Below are positions 7,149 through 14,450 of a stretch of DNA of 20,899 nucleotides, in pieces. Position numbers and translations under genes: made by a program. Every line of letters starts with the position of its first letter. Position 1 is the stretch's first letter. The DNA comes from a virus: positions 1-20,899 of the IMG/VR virus record IMGVR_UViG_3300037847_006095, one strand, 5' to 3'. The notes under the pieces were generated by a model. It was not told the origin of the DNA. It did not search any database and worked only from the letters and a program-made list of their open reading frames with translations.

Positions 7149-9529
7149 TACTCCTGTTCTTGTTGTTCAACGACCTGCGCTTCGATCTGCTTTTCTTGTC
7201 GCTGGTCTTTGTTTTGTTCTTTCATGACCTCGATCTTCTCCTTGAAGTTCTGGTCGTCTTCGCGGAATCCGAGAGTGGCCTGGGCCTTAATCATCTCGAT
7301 CTCCTTTCTCATCTCGTGCTTAGCCTGCTCAAGCTGCATCTCGAACTGATGTTTCATCTGCATCTCCTGCTGCTTCGCCTGAGCTTCGGCCTGTATCTTC
7401 TGCTGCTCTCCTTGGGCTGCCGCCTCTGCAGCCTGCTGAGCCTGCTGCCCCTGAACCTGAGAGTTCTGGGCAGCCTGCTCCTGCTGCATCTGCATACGCT
7501 TCTTTCTGCGCAGCATCAACAGACGCTCTGCCTGATTTATATCCTTCATGTTTCGAACAGCAATCGCATCCTCCAGGTCGATCTGACCCTGCTGAATAGC
7601 CATCTGGATATTCTGCTCAAGGTACTCCTTGTCCTTGTCCTCCATGTCCCTGACGACCATTACGCCAAAGTTGTACATAGGTAGATCTCGGAACGAGGTG
7701 AGGACCCCCATGTTCGAATCACCTATCGCGTTAGCGTAGATGTTGAACAGAGTGGAGTCTTCTGGTATGATCTGCAAGCACTTAACAACATCCTGGCACA
7801 CTCTCTTGTACAAAGACAGAGAGGCGTTTGTGATATCATGTATAGCGTTGTTCCCCTGGTGGATGGCGATCTGCTGCACGCCTACCAAGGCGTCCCCCTT
7901 CGGAGTGGTACCGTCCATCTGCTCGTTGATTCCCGTTGTGTCGCGAATCAACTGCATGTAATGATTGTACAGAGCAATCATCTCGTTGATGTTCCGAATG
8001 GAGTTCGGTATCTGCTGAATCGGTGGTGCCGATGGTGCCCCTTCTGGCGTCTTGCTCCTGTAGTAGAAGACACCAGTCTGCTCGTAAATGTCGTGCAGCT
8101 CTAGAGGCTGAAGCTCTCCACCCTTGCCGAGCTGGACATTCTCCAATCCTTCGATATCGATGATCAATCCGTCGGGCTTGGCCTTAGCCACAGCTTGCTG
8201 GATCTTCAGGTGCGTGAGCTGAAGCATGTCCGCAAAGCCAGTGCAGCTCTCCACCATAGACTTGGGGATCATGCGGCGGAGGTTGGTGGCAGCCACGGAG
8301 TATGACATGCGAGCCTTGCTGATGTCGTGGATGTTCTTAGGAACATTCATAGCAGGGCCGTAGTCGAACACGCAGTCTGTGCCGATGATAAACTTGCCCC
8401 CGTACACAGAAGCCACCTCCATCTTGTGAGGGGTTCTTTCGAACACAGAGTTTTTACGCTCCTTGTACTCGTAACCCTTCATGTAGAAGTTCGAGTTTCC
8501 GAACTTGTTCTCCTTCTCCTCGAAGTATATGCAGTCCACAGAGATGAACTCGAAGGACAGGACGTCTACCATGTAGTTGTCGTACCCGTACTCCGTGCGC
8601 TGCATGCGCTCGTCGTATCTCGTTTTGTTGAAGTCGGCGGCGTCGTTGCCAGAGTTGGTCTTAACCTTCTGAGCTATCTCTTTAAAAAACTCTTCTCCCT
8701 TCTCTCCAGCCATACGGCGCTTGAGCTCTCCAATAGAGATGCGTTCTACGTGGCCAGCGTACACCAAATCACCGAAGTGAGGGTCCTCTGTATAGCTGTG
8801 TACAAAATCGATAGGGTCCACATACTCGACGCTGATACCGTGAGAGGGGTCGTTGTTTCTTTTCGTCACAGCCATGCCGAGAGTCACGATGTCGTTGACA
8901 CACCTCCTGTAAGTTGTGTCGTTGAAGTTGGACCACTCAAGAGTCATGTTGGTGGCGATCTGAGCAGCCACCTCTGCATCAGTCTTAATGTTTGTGTCCA
9001 AGAAGATTTCCGCCTCCTCCAAAGAGTCGGGAATCTCGTCTGGGTCTAGATCGAGGACCATGCCCGTAGTCTCCTTGAGCTGACGAAGAGCCTGCTTGTT
9101 CTCTACCTGAACCCTGATCTTGTCCTTCTTCTTGTTCTTCTCAGATGAAGACAAAGGGTCAACCGACTCCAGGTTGGGGTACGGGTTGCGAGATAGGATC
9201 TTGTTGGCCACCACCCTAACAAACTTCGGGAGGATGGGGACTGGGGTGAAATCAAGGTTCAGCAAACTCCCGTCTCCCTTATTGGGGGACAGTGAGTTAA
9301 GAAGCTGCTTGTATATAGAGGTGTCCTGATTGCCGTTCGCGTAGTCTCTGTTTCTGTCAAAGACTTTGTTCCTCTTGCTCAGCAGAGACGTAGAGTCCGT
9401 CTGCTTACCCCACTGAGAGTATATGGCTTTTGCGTACTGAAGGCCGTACTCTTGCGAAGACTTTTCGGCACGAGGGGCCAAGGGATCTGGAAAGCTTCCC
9501 TTCTTGTTGATGTTGCCAGTACTGTACAT
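7148..9529 (-). CDS. Portal protein
   Basis: 793 aa starting MYSTGNINKKGSF. The portal is the dodecameric ring at the capsid vertex through which DNA is packaged. The N-terminal part has FTPVPILPKFVRVVANKIL, typical of large portal proteins. The middle has MTLEWSNFNDTTYRRCVND, VEYVDPIDFVHSYTEDPHFG and the HYMQLIRDTTGINEQMDG / ALVGVQQIAIHQGNNAIHD core that marks the stem and wing. From about residue 650 a long Gln/Glu/Lys-rich coiled-coil tail runs to the end. It directly follows the terminase gene, the usual packaging order. A TATATTTG box lies 5 nt before the ATG, so a separate, possibly leaderless transcript may start here. The first Met is the only sensible start in the 18-nt gap. Confidence 0.9.
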   Translation of the reverse strand: MYSTGNINKKGSFPDPLAPRAEKSSQEYGLQYAKAIYSQWGKQTDSTSLLSKRNKVFDRNRDYANGNQDTSIYKQLLNSLSPNKGDGSLLNLDFTPVPILPKFVRVVANKILSRNPYPNLESVDPLSSSEKNKKKDKIRVQVENKQALRQLKETTGMVLDLDPDEIPDSLEEAEIFLDTNIKTDAEVAAQIATNMTLEWSNFNDTTYRRCVNDIVTLGMAVTKRNNDPSHGISVEYVDPIDFVHSYTEDPHFGDLVYAGHVERISIGELKRRMAGEKGEEFFKEIAQKVKTNSGNDAADFNKTRYDERMQRTEYGYDNYMVDVLSFEFISVDCIYFEEKENKFGNSNFYMKGYEYKERKNSVFERTPHKMEVASVYGGKFIIGTDCVFDYGPAMNVPKNIHDISKARMSYSVAATNLRRMIPKSMVESCTGFADMLQLTHLKIQQAVAKAKPDGLIIDIEGLENVQLGKGGELQPLELHDIYEQTGVFYYRSKTPEGAPSAPPIQQIPNSIRNINEMIALYNHYMQLIRDTTGINEQMDGTTPKGDALVGVQQIAIHQGNNAIHDITNASLSLYKRVCQDVVKCLQIIPEDSTLFNIYANAIGDSNMGVLTSFRDLPMYNFGVMVVRDMEDKDKEYLEQNIQMAIQQGQIDLEDAIAVRNMKDINQAERLLMLRRKKRMQMQQEQAAQNSQVQGQQAQQAAEAAAQGEQQKIQAEAQAKQQEMQMKHQFEMQLEQAKHEMRKEIEMIKAQATLGFREDDQNFKEKIEVMKEQNKDQRQEKQIEAQVVEQQEQE

Positions 9530-9534
9530 TTTTG

Positions 9535-9542
9535 CAAATATA
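9535..9542 (-). promoter_or_regulatory. Bacteroidetes-type -7 box TATATTTG abutting the portal start
   Basis: The minus strand reads TTATATTTGCAAAAATG, a perfect TAnnTTTG element 5 nt from the portal ATG, in the 18-nt gap after the terminase stop (9548). No clear TTG -33 element is seen. Confidence 0.6.
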
Positions 9543-9547
9543 ATAAA

Positions 9548-11662
9548 TCATCCGATCGTCTTATATCTGCGGAAGAACACCTTCTCTGCAAGATCTGACT
9601 TCGGCTTCTGTTTCACCTTCTGCGCTGCAAGCAAAGCTAAGCCAGAACTGATTGTTAAGTCGTACTTGGTTCGGTCGTTGATTTTGAAGCCGATCCAGTC
9701 CTCCAATGTACGATTAAAATACATCTTCCCGTAGTCGCCTGTATCGTAGTTCTCGCCTACATGATCGTGGATATAGGCCTCGATAGATTGGGCGTGAGAC
9801 TGTATCACGTCCTGGGAGTTAGAGGGGATACCCTTTGTCTTTACGTTCACCCTAGAGTTTGGGGTTCTTAGGTGTGCTGGCCTATCCATTAGGTATCCGT
9901 CGTAACCCCTTGACTCAAAGTATCTTACGATACCATACTTATTGTTCTCCACGAGGAGTGGATACCCGTAAAAGAACGCGGCCATAAGAACATCTTCGTA
10001 GAAGATCTTGGCAAGGTCTGGGCGGGACGCATACTCCACGACGAACATGTTCGATGGATTCTCCATGTGGAACTTGTTAAACAGGTGCAGAGCCCCCTTA
10101 GACCCCCTACCGTCTACAGTCGAGTCTAGATCGTAGGAGTCAACTCCCCCACACCCTCTGTCTGCAAACGGAGCGACAAGTTTGTTCCTATCCCTCTTGA
10201 TTACGTTTCTCTGTTCCGTGGGTGGCATCCAGGCCACACGGAACCTACCGTTGGGGTCTGGAGAGAATACAACCTCTTTGTCTTTCTCCTTCCAAATGAA
10301 GTTTCCTTTGACTACGGGGTTGGGGTACAGCTCGTCGTTATACTGTATCTGCTGGTAGATCTTCCCGATATTGAAAAGACTGCCGTCGATGCTGTCTCTG
10401 AAGGCCTCGTCTGTGCTGAACGGAAACTGTCTAGTTATCTCGTTCAGCTCGGAGGGGTTCTCCTTCATGCTGTCCCTCTCGTTCTTCAGGTACGTTTTCG
10501 CCCCTTGAACAATGCTATCGCCGTCAAGACCGTCCACAGGACTGCCAGGATCGTTAATGATTGGTTTTCCATGAACATCAAAAAAGCCTTCTAGTGATTC
10601 GTATGCTGGTATAAAAAGCCTGTACAGGCCACTCTTGGTTCTTCCGTTAGCGTTCCGATCCATAGGGTCGGAGTCGTTCCACAGGGCCTTATATTCCTTT
10701 CCGCCCTTGTCCATAGGATTTACTGTGGAGCCGACCATAGCCTTCCCCACAACCCTCCTACCGACGATGAGACATGTTCTCTGAATCCTCCATGCGTCTC
10801 TTATGTCCGTAGGCTTCTCCCACTTACCCGCCTCGTCGAGATATAGAAGATGTAGCTTCTCACCGTCGTATGCGTTGTTCGTGGTATTCTTCCAGTTGAT
10901 TACCGTATTAAGAGCCTCGCCCTTCTGCGAAGTCTTATTGTTCTTCGTGATTCTCTTACTCGGCTCGCGAAAAGCCAGCTCCATGCGTGGGTTTGTGGTA
11001 CCATCTTGTATGGGTTTAAAGAAGAAGGGGTAATGCCTAAACATCTGCACAACCTTCTTCATAAATATGTTCTCCTGGGCGTCCTTACCAGTCTTGGACT
11101 GGATGCCCATAAGCTTGTCTTTTACCTGAGTTGCCTCGTCTAGCAGTACGGCAGAGCAGATATTTGTGTATCCGCTCCGCCGACACTTAGTGTACAGCTG
11201 CCCCAAGCATCGGGGGTCCGCCTCACACGCTGCCATGTGCAGAAAGATGTCGCGCTGAAACTCAAGATACGAAGGATATCCTATATCGATCTTCGTCCAC
11301 TGCAACATCATGTAGTGCCTGCCTGTTATATACGTAGGCCTACCTGCATTAAAAAACCAAAAACCCTCACGCCTACGGCGAAACTCCTCTTCGATATACG
11401 GAGAAAACTTCTGCCGAAACTCTCTGGGCATCTCCCCCCACTCATCCATACTTTTAATACGAGACAATTCTGCAGGCATAGGAATCCTTTCCCACACCTG
11501 CAGGTTATCTGGCTTTCCATATCCCGCAATTTCTTTTTCGGGAGGCTGAGCGGGAAGCATAATGAGTAGGTCACCACGTTCAATACACTCGCCTTTCGAA
11601 CCCTTGGGACAAATTGAGATAGCAGGGACATCATATTCCTCTATGTCTACGAGGACAGACAT
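9548..11662 (-). CDS. terL: Terminase large subunit (packaging ATPase-nuclease)
   Basis: 704 aa starting MSVLVDIEEYDVP. It drives DNA into the prohead with an N-terminal ATPase and cuts the concatemer with a C-terminal RNase H-like nuclease. Visible features: GRPTYITGRHYMMLQWTKID (about 107-126); a deviant Walker A, TKCRRSGYT (158-166), with Lys early and Tyr at the usual Lys place, much like KSARVGYSK of lambda gpA; Walker B LLYLDEA (272-278); and a GST coupling motif near 311-313. Nuclease acidic residues are probably D508 (GGVDSYDLD) and E572 (LLVENNKYG). Its ATG overlaps the upstream stop as TAATG, and the portal follows 18 nt downstream. Length is at the upper end for terminases because of extra N-terminal sequence. 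Confidence 0.93.
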   Translation of the reverse strand: MSVLVDIEEYDVPAISICPKGSKGECIERGDLLIMLPAQPPEKEIAGYGKPDNLQVWERIPMPAELSRIKSMDEWGEMPREFRQKFSPYIEEEFRRRREGFWFFNAGRPTYITGRHYMMLQWTKIDIGYPSYLEFQRDIFLHMAACEADPRCLGQLYTKCRRSGYTNICSAVLLDEATQVKDKLMGIQSKTGKDAQENIFMKKVVQMFRHYPFFFKPIQDGTTNPRMELAFREPSKRITKNNKTSQKGEALNTVINWKNTTNNAYDGEKLHLLYLDEAGKWEKPTDIRDAWRIQRTCLIVGRRVVGKAMVGSTVNPMDKGGKEYKALWNDSDPMDRNANGRTKSGLYRLFIPAYESLEGFFDVHGKPIINDPGSPVDGLDGDSIVQGAKTYLKNERDSMKENPSELNEITRQFPFSTDEAFRDSIDGSLFNIGKIYQQIQYNDELYPNPVVKGNFIWKEKDKEVVFSPDPNGRFRVAWMPPTEQRNVIKRDRNKLVAPFADRGCGGVDSYDLDSTVDGRGSKGALHLFNKFHMENPSNMFVVEYASRPDLAKIFYEDVLMAAFFYGYPLLVENNKYGIVRYFESRGYDGYLMDRPAHLRTPNSRVNVKTKGIPSNSQDVIQSHAQSIEAYIHDHVGENYDTGDYGKMYFNRTLEDWIGFKINDRTKYDLTISSGLALLAAQKVKQKPKSDLAEKVFFRRYKTIG

Positions 11663-11847
11663 TAGAAAACCTGGCCGAGTCGGTTCCTCTTGAAGGAGGC
11701 CACGCCTGACTTAGGGTTTTTAACTTCCATATACTTGCCGCACGGACACTTGATGTCGTGATAGGCACCGTCTTTACCGAACTTGATAGAGACGCCACTC
11801 TTTTCTTCTTCGTGCTTTTCTTCGCACTTACAAATGTATTCTGCCAT
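11662..11847 (-). CDS. Small zinc-ribbon-like protein upstream of terminase
   Basis: 61 aa starting MAEYICKCEEKHEEE. Two CxC-type pairs (C6/C8 and C34/C36, in ICKC and KCPCGKYMEV) can form a zinc ribbon, followed by NPKSGVASFKRNRLG. Small proteins of this type are common next to phage terminase genes. It is coupled to the terminase by TAATG and begins 2 nt after the previous small gene. Function unknown; a zinc-stabilised adaptor or DNA-binding role is only an inference. Confidence 0.8.
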   Translation of the reverse strand: MAEYICKCEEKHEEEKSGVSIKFGKDGAYHDIKCPCGKYMEVKNPKSGVASFKRNRLGQVF

Positions 11848-11849
11848 AA

Positions 11850-11981
11850 TTATCGACCTTGGGAAGCATATCGCTTCTTGTAGTTTTTAGATTGCTTGTT
11901 CTTAGACTGCTTTGTTTTAGCATGGACGCCTTTTCTGCGAACCGTCTTTGACTTGTATGTACTTACCTGAGCTTTAGCCAT
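11850..11981 (-). CDS. Very basic 43-aa protein
   Basis: 43 aa: MAKAQVSTYKSKTVRRKGVH then AKTKQSKNKQSKNYKKRYAS and QGR. Lys, Arg, Ser and Asn make up most of it. The pattern YKSKT-RRKGVHAKTK-SKNK-SKNYKK-YRGQGR is one I recall from small phage proteins in the same position near terminase. The leader CAAAATTTAATACA is nearly the same as the one before the scaffold-like gene at 1027, consistent with Bacteroidetes A/T-rich initiation sites. Function unknown. Confidence 0.75.
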   Translation of the reverse strand: MAKAQVSTYKSKTVRRKGVHAKTKQSKNKQSKNYKKRYASQGR

Positions 11982-11995
11982 TGTATTAAATTTTG

Positions 11996-12069
11996 TACGC
12001 CCGACAGGATTCGAACCTGTGACCGTCTGCTTAGAAGGCAGATGCTCTATCCAACTGAGCTACGAGCGC
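11996..12069 (-). tRNA. tRNA-Arg (anticodon UCU)
   Basis: The minus strand folds into a complete cloverleaf: acceptor GCGCTCG/CGGGCGT (one terminal G-U), D-stem GCTC/GAGC, anticodon stem TCTGC/GCAGA with loop CTTCTAA, and T-stem ACAGG/CCTGT with TTCGAAT. The anticodon TCT reads AGA. CCA is not encoded (discriminator A then CAAA). One base separates it from the next tRNA. Confidence 0.95.
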
Positions 12070-12070
12070 A

Positions 12071-12147
12071 TGGTTGGGGCGGCGGGACTTGAACCCGCGA
12101 CTTCCTGTGTATAAGACAGACGCTCTAACCAACTGAACTACGCCCCA
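12071..12147 (-). tRNA. tRNA-Ile (anticodon UAU), CCA encoded
   Basis: Cloverleaf on the minus strand: acceptor TGGGGCG/CGCCCCA, D-stem GTTC/GAGC, anticodon stem TCTGT/ACAGG with loop CTTATAC, T-stem GCGGG/CCCGC with TTCAAGT, discriminator A and encoded CCA. Loop positions 34-36 are TAT, which reads AUA. Most bacteria read AUA with a CAU-anticodon tRNA modified to lysidine, so a UAU tRNA is unusual. Confidence 0.93.
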
Positions 12148-12193
12148 GTTTGATTGCCCATTACTCGTAGCGGGCCGTCTGGCGATTACCAAC

Positions 12194-12337
12194 CTAGTCT
12201 TCAAATTCATCGTTCCAGGATTCCTCCCAGAACTTAAAGTCTGTTCTATTGTATTGCCATACTATTTTTTTCCAATCATTTAGAGAATCTTTCAGCAAAA
12301 CCTCCGCTGTAGTCTTTGGCTTCTTCGATCCCTCCAT
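12194..12337 (-). CDS. Small Trp-rich protein overlapping its neighbour out of frame
   Basis: 47 aa: MEGSKKPKTTAEVLLKDSLN then DWKKIVWQYNRTDFKFWEES and WNDEFED. The first 62 nt overlap the end of the gene at 12276-12566 in another frame; the rest is unique and explains an otherwise empty gap before the tRNAs. Four Trp residues and an acidic C-terminus give it a protein-like character unlike random frames. Function unknown; its place two tRNAs and two small genes before terL is compatible with a packaging accessory. Confidence 0.65.
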   Translation of the reverse strand: MEGSKKPKTTAEVLLKDSLNDWKKIVWQYNRTDFKFWEESWNDEFED

Positions 12338-12566
12338 TTGTCTGTAAATCTTTTATCATTTGCTCTAGACGCTGGCGCTCTACCAGCAGCTCTTTGCAGT
12401 CCGTAGCCGTCTGCTTGATGGCAGTAAGCTCGGCCTTGCGTGCGCTCCCGTTGATCTCAGGATCAACAGGTTTCTTGACTTCGTCGATCATGTTGTTGAT
12501 GGCTACCTCCATCGACCTCATGAGTCGCTCAGCAGCTTCAATGGTCGTGAACTTCTTCTTCGACAT
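12276..12566 (-). CDS. Small helical coiled-coil protein upstream of terminase
   Basis: 96 aa starting MSKKKFTTIEAAERLM. It is almost wholly helical by composition, with heptad-like segments (AIKQTATDCKELLVERQRLE, then QMIKDLQ). The start overlaps the co-chaperonin gene by 29 nt. A small helical protein just before terL could be the terminase small subunit, but I see no helix-turn-helix signature to support this. Hypothetical. Confidence 0.75.
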   Translation of the reverse strand: MSKKKFTTIEAAERLMRSMEVAINNMIDEVKKPVDPEINGSARKAELTAIKQTATDCKELLVERQRLEQMIKDLQTNGGIEEAKDYSGGFAERFSK

Positions 12567-13140
12567 AGAGAAGGTCTTCTGATCGTGTTCTGTAGTAAGG
12601 CTTGTCGTCGATAAAGATCTTGTAGTCCATATCCTTTTTGATGCCTACAATGTCTCCGATCTTGAGCCCCAGGTCCTCTATCCATGGGGCGGTGAAAGCG
12701 ACCCTCGCTTTGGTAACCTTAGACTCCTCTAGCTTGACGACCTCGATAAGATCGCTCTGCTCTCCTGGGTCTACCTCCTCTACGTGCTCTAAAAGCGACC
12801 AACCACCCAAGGGTCTAATCTCACCTGTGTCCTTGCACTTGTAGGCAATAGCCTGGTTGTTTACCGTGTGCTCTGGATCGTACCTGACGAGGAAGTGTTT
12901 GTCTACGCCTGTGAGAACTTGACCCTCATTAAGAACCACAAGGTGATGGAAGTACAAGGTGTCTCCCTCTTTGACGCCAGTGTCGTAGCGCAAAGGTGAA
13001 CACACTACAGGGCCCTCGGTAACTCTGTGCTCGAAGTCCTTGAACTTAGAGTCTATATAGAGCTCGAAACCGCTGTCCGTCTTAATAGTGTCCTTGAGCT
13101 GCTTTTCCAGCTCAACGACAAACAGTTCCAATGTCTTCAT
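12538..13140 (-). CDS. GroES-like co-chaperonin with two Cpn10-type domains
   Basis: 200 aa starting MKTLELFVVELEKQL, about twice the length of bacterial GroES (about 95 aa). The first half has TDSGFELYIDSKF, VTEGPVVCSPLRYDTGVKEG and DTLYFHHLVV. This follows the Cpn10 order of an N-terminal strand, a mobile-loop region, a G-x-V ... VK-GD-V-F hairpin. The second half repeats it (KARVAFTAPWIEDLGLKIGD, IVGIKKDMDYKI, YYRTRSEDLLYVEE), with the final Y(Y/R)-x-R-x-(E/D)-x(D/E)(I/L)LYVE strand typical of GroES ends. Phage GroES-like proteins replace or modify host GroES for capsid folding. Domain identity is judged by eye; confidence in a Cpn10 fold is fairly high. Confidence 0.75.
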   Translation of the reverse strand: MKTLELFVVELEKQLKDTIKTDSGFELYIDSKFKDFEHRVTEGPVVCSPLRYDTGVKEGDTLYFHHLVVLNEGQVLTGVDKHFLVRYDPEHTVNNQAIAYKCKDTGEIRPLGGWSLLEHVEEVDPGEQSDLIEVVKLEESKVTKARVAFTAPWIEDLGLKIGDIVGIKKDMDYKIFIDDKPYYRTRSEDLLYVEEEVHDH

Positions 13141-13147
13141 ATTTAAT

Positions 13148-13471
13148 TTAATATCCTCCTCCGCCTCCGCCTCCTGATGGGGCTGATGAAGACTGAGAAG
13201 GGGGTGGGGTCTGAGAGGAAGCTGGGTTAGATCCGTTTGCAGCGTTTCTTTTTCTTTCGGCAGCAGCCTCTGCCCTCAGGTGATTCTGAAGGCTCTTTAC
13301 TCTTTCTGCAGCTGCGCTGTTGGCTGGGACAAGGATGTCATGAGGTCTAGGTGTATGAACACCCCCGACCATAGCTCCACGAGAAACGTGTACATGATAT
13401 GGTCCTACGTACGGCTGCCCGCTGGGGAGATTGAACTCCCCTCCGCCTGTGTATAGGTTCTCGAACGTCAT
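13148..13471 (-). CDS. Small conserved phage protein, YTGGGEF-YxGPYHxH type
   Basis: 107 aa starting MTFENLYTGGGEFNL. The N-terminal 50 residues carry the pattern YTGGGEF-LPSGQPYVGPYHVHV, MVGGVHTPRPHD, which I recall from conserved small virion-associated proteins of marine phages. The C-terminal half is disordered (Ala/Glu/Arg helix, then NGSNPASSQTPPPSQSSS and an eight-Gly run). It is coupled by TAATG to the upstream gene. Role unknown; a structural part is likely. Confidence 0.75.
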   Translation of the reverse strand: MTFENLYTGGGEFNLPSGQPYVGPYHVHVSRGAMVGGVHTPRPHDILVPANSAAAERVKSLQNHLRAEAAAERKRNAANGSNPASSQTPPPSQSSSAPSGGGGGGGY

Positions 13472-13704
13472 TAGAAATTACAGTCGTATTCAATTATGCA
13501 CGGCATCTCGTCTACAGATTTCCATAGCACCTGGCTACCGTCCTGCTGTAAATATACGAGATATCTCTTACGACTGTATCTAATTAGGTGTTCTTCGTCC
13601 ATGACAATGGCACTAACCTCACCGCCACCCGCTCTCATCCCCACAAAATACGCCATGGCATCCTTGGGATCTCTCCCAATGATTATCTTTCTAATAAGGC
13701 CCAT
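13471..13704 (-). CDS. Hypothetical 77-aa protein
   Basis: 77 aa starting MGLIRKIIIGRDPKDAM, with predicted mixed alpha/beta structure (FVGMRAGGGEVSAIVMDEEH and KRYLVYLQQDGSQVLWKSVD). No family recognised. A perfect -7 box (TATCTTTG, 13719-13726) lies 14 nt before the ATG with an A/T-rich leader (AACTAAAATTTAGT), so a transcript probably starts here, after the antisense wHTH gene interrupts the run. It ends in a TAATG overlap with the next gene. Confidence 0.75.
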   Translation of the reverse strand: MGLIRKIIIGRDPKDAMAYFVGMRAGGGEVSAIVMDEEHLIRYSRKRYLVYLQQDGSQVLWKSVDEMPCIIEYDCNF

Positions 13705-13712
13705 ACTAAATT

Positions 13713-14015
13713 TTAGTTCAAAGATATGCCCAATCCGTCAAACAGATCGTCGAAGTCGAGGCCTCGGTCTATATCTTTGTTTTCTCTCCACGTCTCCGTA
13801 GCGAAGTCGATCAGAGTCTGGAGCTCTAGTTCGTCGTGCATGTTGTGGGAGTATATTGCCTTCATGCGGGACTTATCATCTTCCTCCTCCATGGCTTCGA
13901 GGACACCCACGACCATCATGGAAAGAACCTTGTCTCGCATCTCGTACTTGTCAATCAAGAGCTCGAGTTCGATTGCCAACCTATGAACCTCCATCAAGAA
14001 ATCATCATCCATCAT
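13713..14015 (-). CDS. Hypothetical acidic helical protein
   Basis: 100 aa from ATG 14015 (MMDDDFLMEVHRLAI). The frame stays open to 14126, but the longer start would overlap the plus-strand gene by 99 nt and adds a different composition, so I prefer 14015. It is strongly acidic and helical (YEMRDKVLSMMVVGVLEAME, RGLDFDDLFDGLG). No family recognised. Its start is only 12 bp from the divergent start of the plus gene at 14028, so the two share a minimal intergenic region. Confidence 0.7.
   Translation of the reverse strand: MMDDDFLMEVHRLAIELELLIDKYEMRDKVLSMMVVGVLEAMEEEDDKSRMKAIYSHNMHDELELQTLIDFATETWRENKDIDRGLDFDDLFDGLGISLN
13719..13726 (-). promoter_or_regulatory. Bacteroidetes-type -7 box TATCTTTG
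   Basis: Minus strand TATCTTTG fits TAnnTTTG and lies 14 nt upstream of ATG 13704, within the last codons of the preceding gene. It would restart minus transcription downstream of the antisense gene at 14028-14450. Confidence 0.4.
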
Positions 14016-14027
14016 AGCTATTAGTTT

Positions 14028-14450
14028 ATGCCAAAAAGCAAAGTCCCCAAGAAGCGGATGTTCCGCGACTTTAGTCGACAAGATAAGAAGTATATCAAGA
14101 GGAACAATCTCAAGAGGCTCAAGCAAATGCGCCAGAAGGTTACGTCTCAGTGGGAGATCTCCTTCTCGGATCTAGAGTTTCTTTTGTGGGGGTATGACCT
14201 ACAGTTCTTTACGATAGACTACGCAGCTCAGGATCTGGAGATGAACAAGACAAACCTGTCCAACCGAATCATCTACCCCATGCAGAGGGCGGGCTATCTA
14301 TATAAGCACTTTGACAAGCTCACCCCTTCAGACACATACGAGGATCATCTATTCCGAGATGAGACGAAGTACAACTACAGGGTTAGATACGGGTTGACTC
14401 AGAAGGCTAGGCTCCTGGTGCAGAGATTCTACAGGGAGCTAGAGGATTAA
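14028..14450 (+). CDS. Probable winged-helix (MarR-like) protein on the opposite strand
   Basis: 140 aa starting MPKSKVPKKRMFRDF, in plus orientation inside a minus-strand block. It has a basic N-terminus (about residues 1-45) and an LEFLLWGYDLQFFTIDYAAQ segment (about 49-68). Then comes a helix-turn-helix-like part (DLEMNKTNLSNRIIYPMQRA, GYLYKHF) and a wing-like strand region (DETKYNYRVRYGLTQKARLL). This order (helices, recognition helix, beta-wing with TxKGR/LLVQ) resembles MarR-family winged-helix proteins, and similar proteins occur in Bacteroidetes phages by my recollection. It fits exactly between minus genes ending at 14447 and starting at 14015. The TTAA at 14447-14450 supplies both convergent stops. 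Likely a DNA-binding regulator. Confidence 0.75.
   Translation: MPKSKVPKKRMFRDFSRQDKKYIKRNNLKRLKQMRQKVTSQWEISFSDLEFLLWGYDLQFFTIDYAAQDLEMNKTNLSNRIIYPMQRAGYLYKHFDKLTPSDTYEDHLFRDETKYNYRVRYGLTQKARLLVQRFYRELED

Noticed and set aside
7160-7684. Plus-strand ORF of 174 aa, Leu-rich
   Set aside because: It is the antisense of the Gln/Glu-rich coiled-coil tail of the portal; the Leu richness comes from complementing CAG/GAG codons.
8327-9049. Plus-strand ORF of 240 aa
   Set aside because: Antisense to the clearly identified portal gene, with no promoter, leader or family-like pattern.
14016-14126. N-terminal extension of the minus gene at 13713-14015
   Set aside because: It would overlap the plus-strand winged-helix gene by 99 nt, and the preferred ATG at 14015 gives a compact acidic protein.
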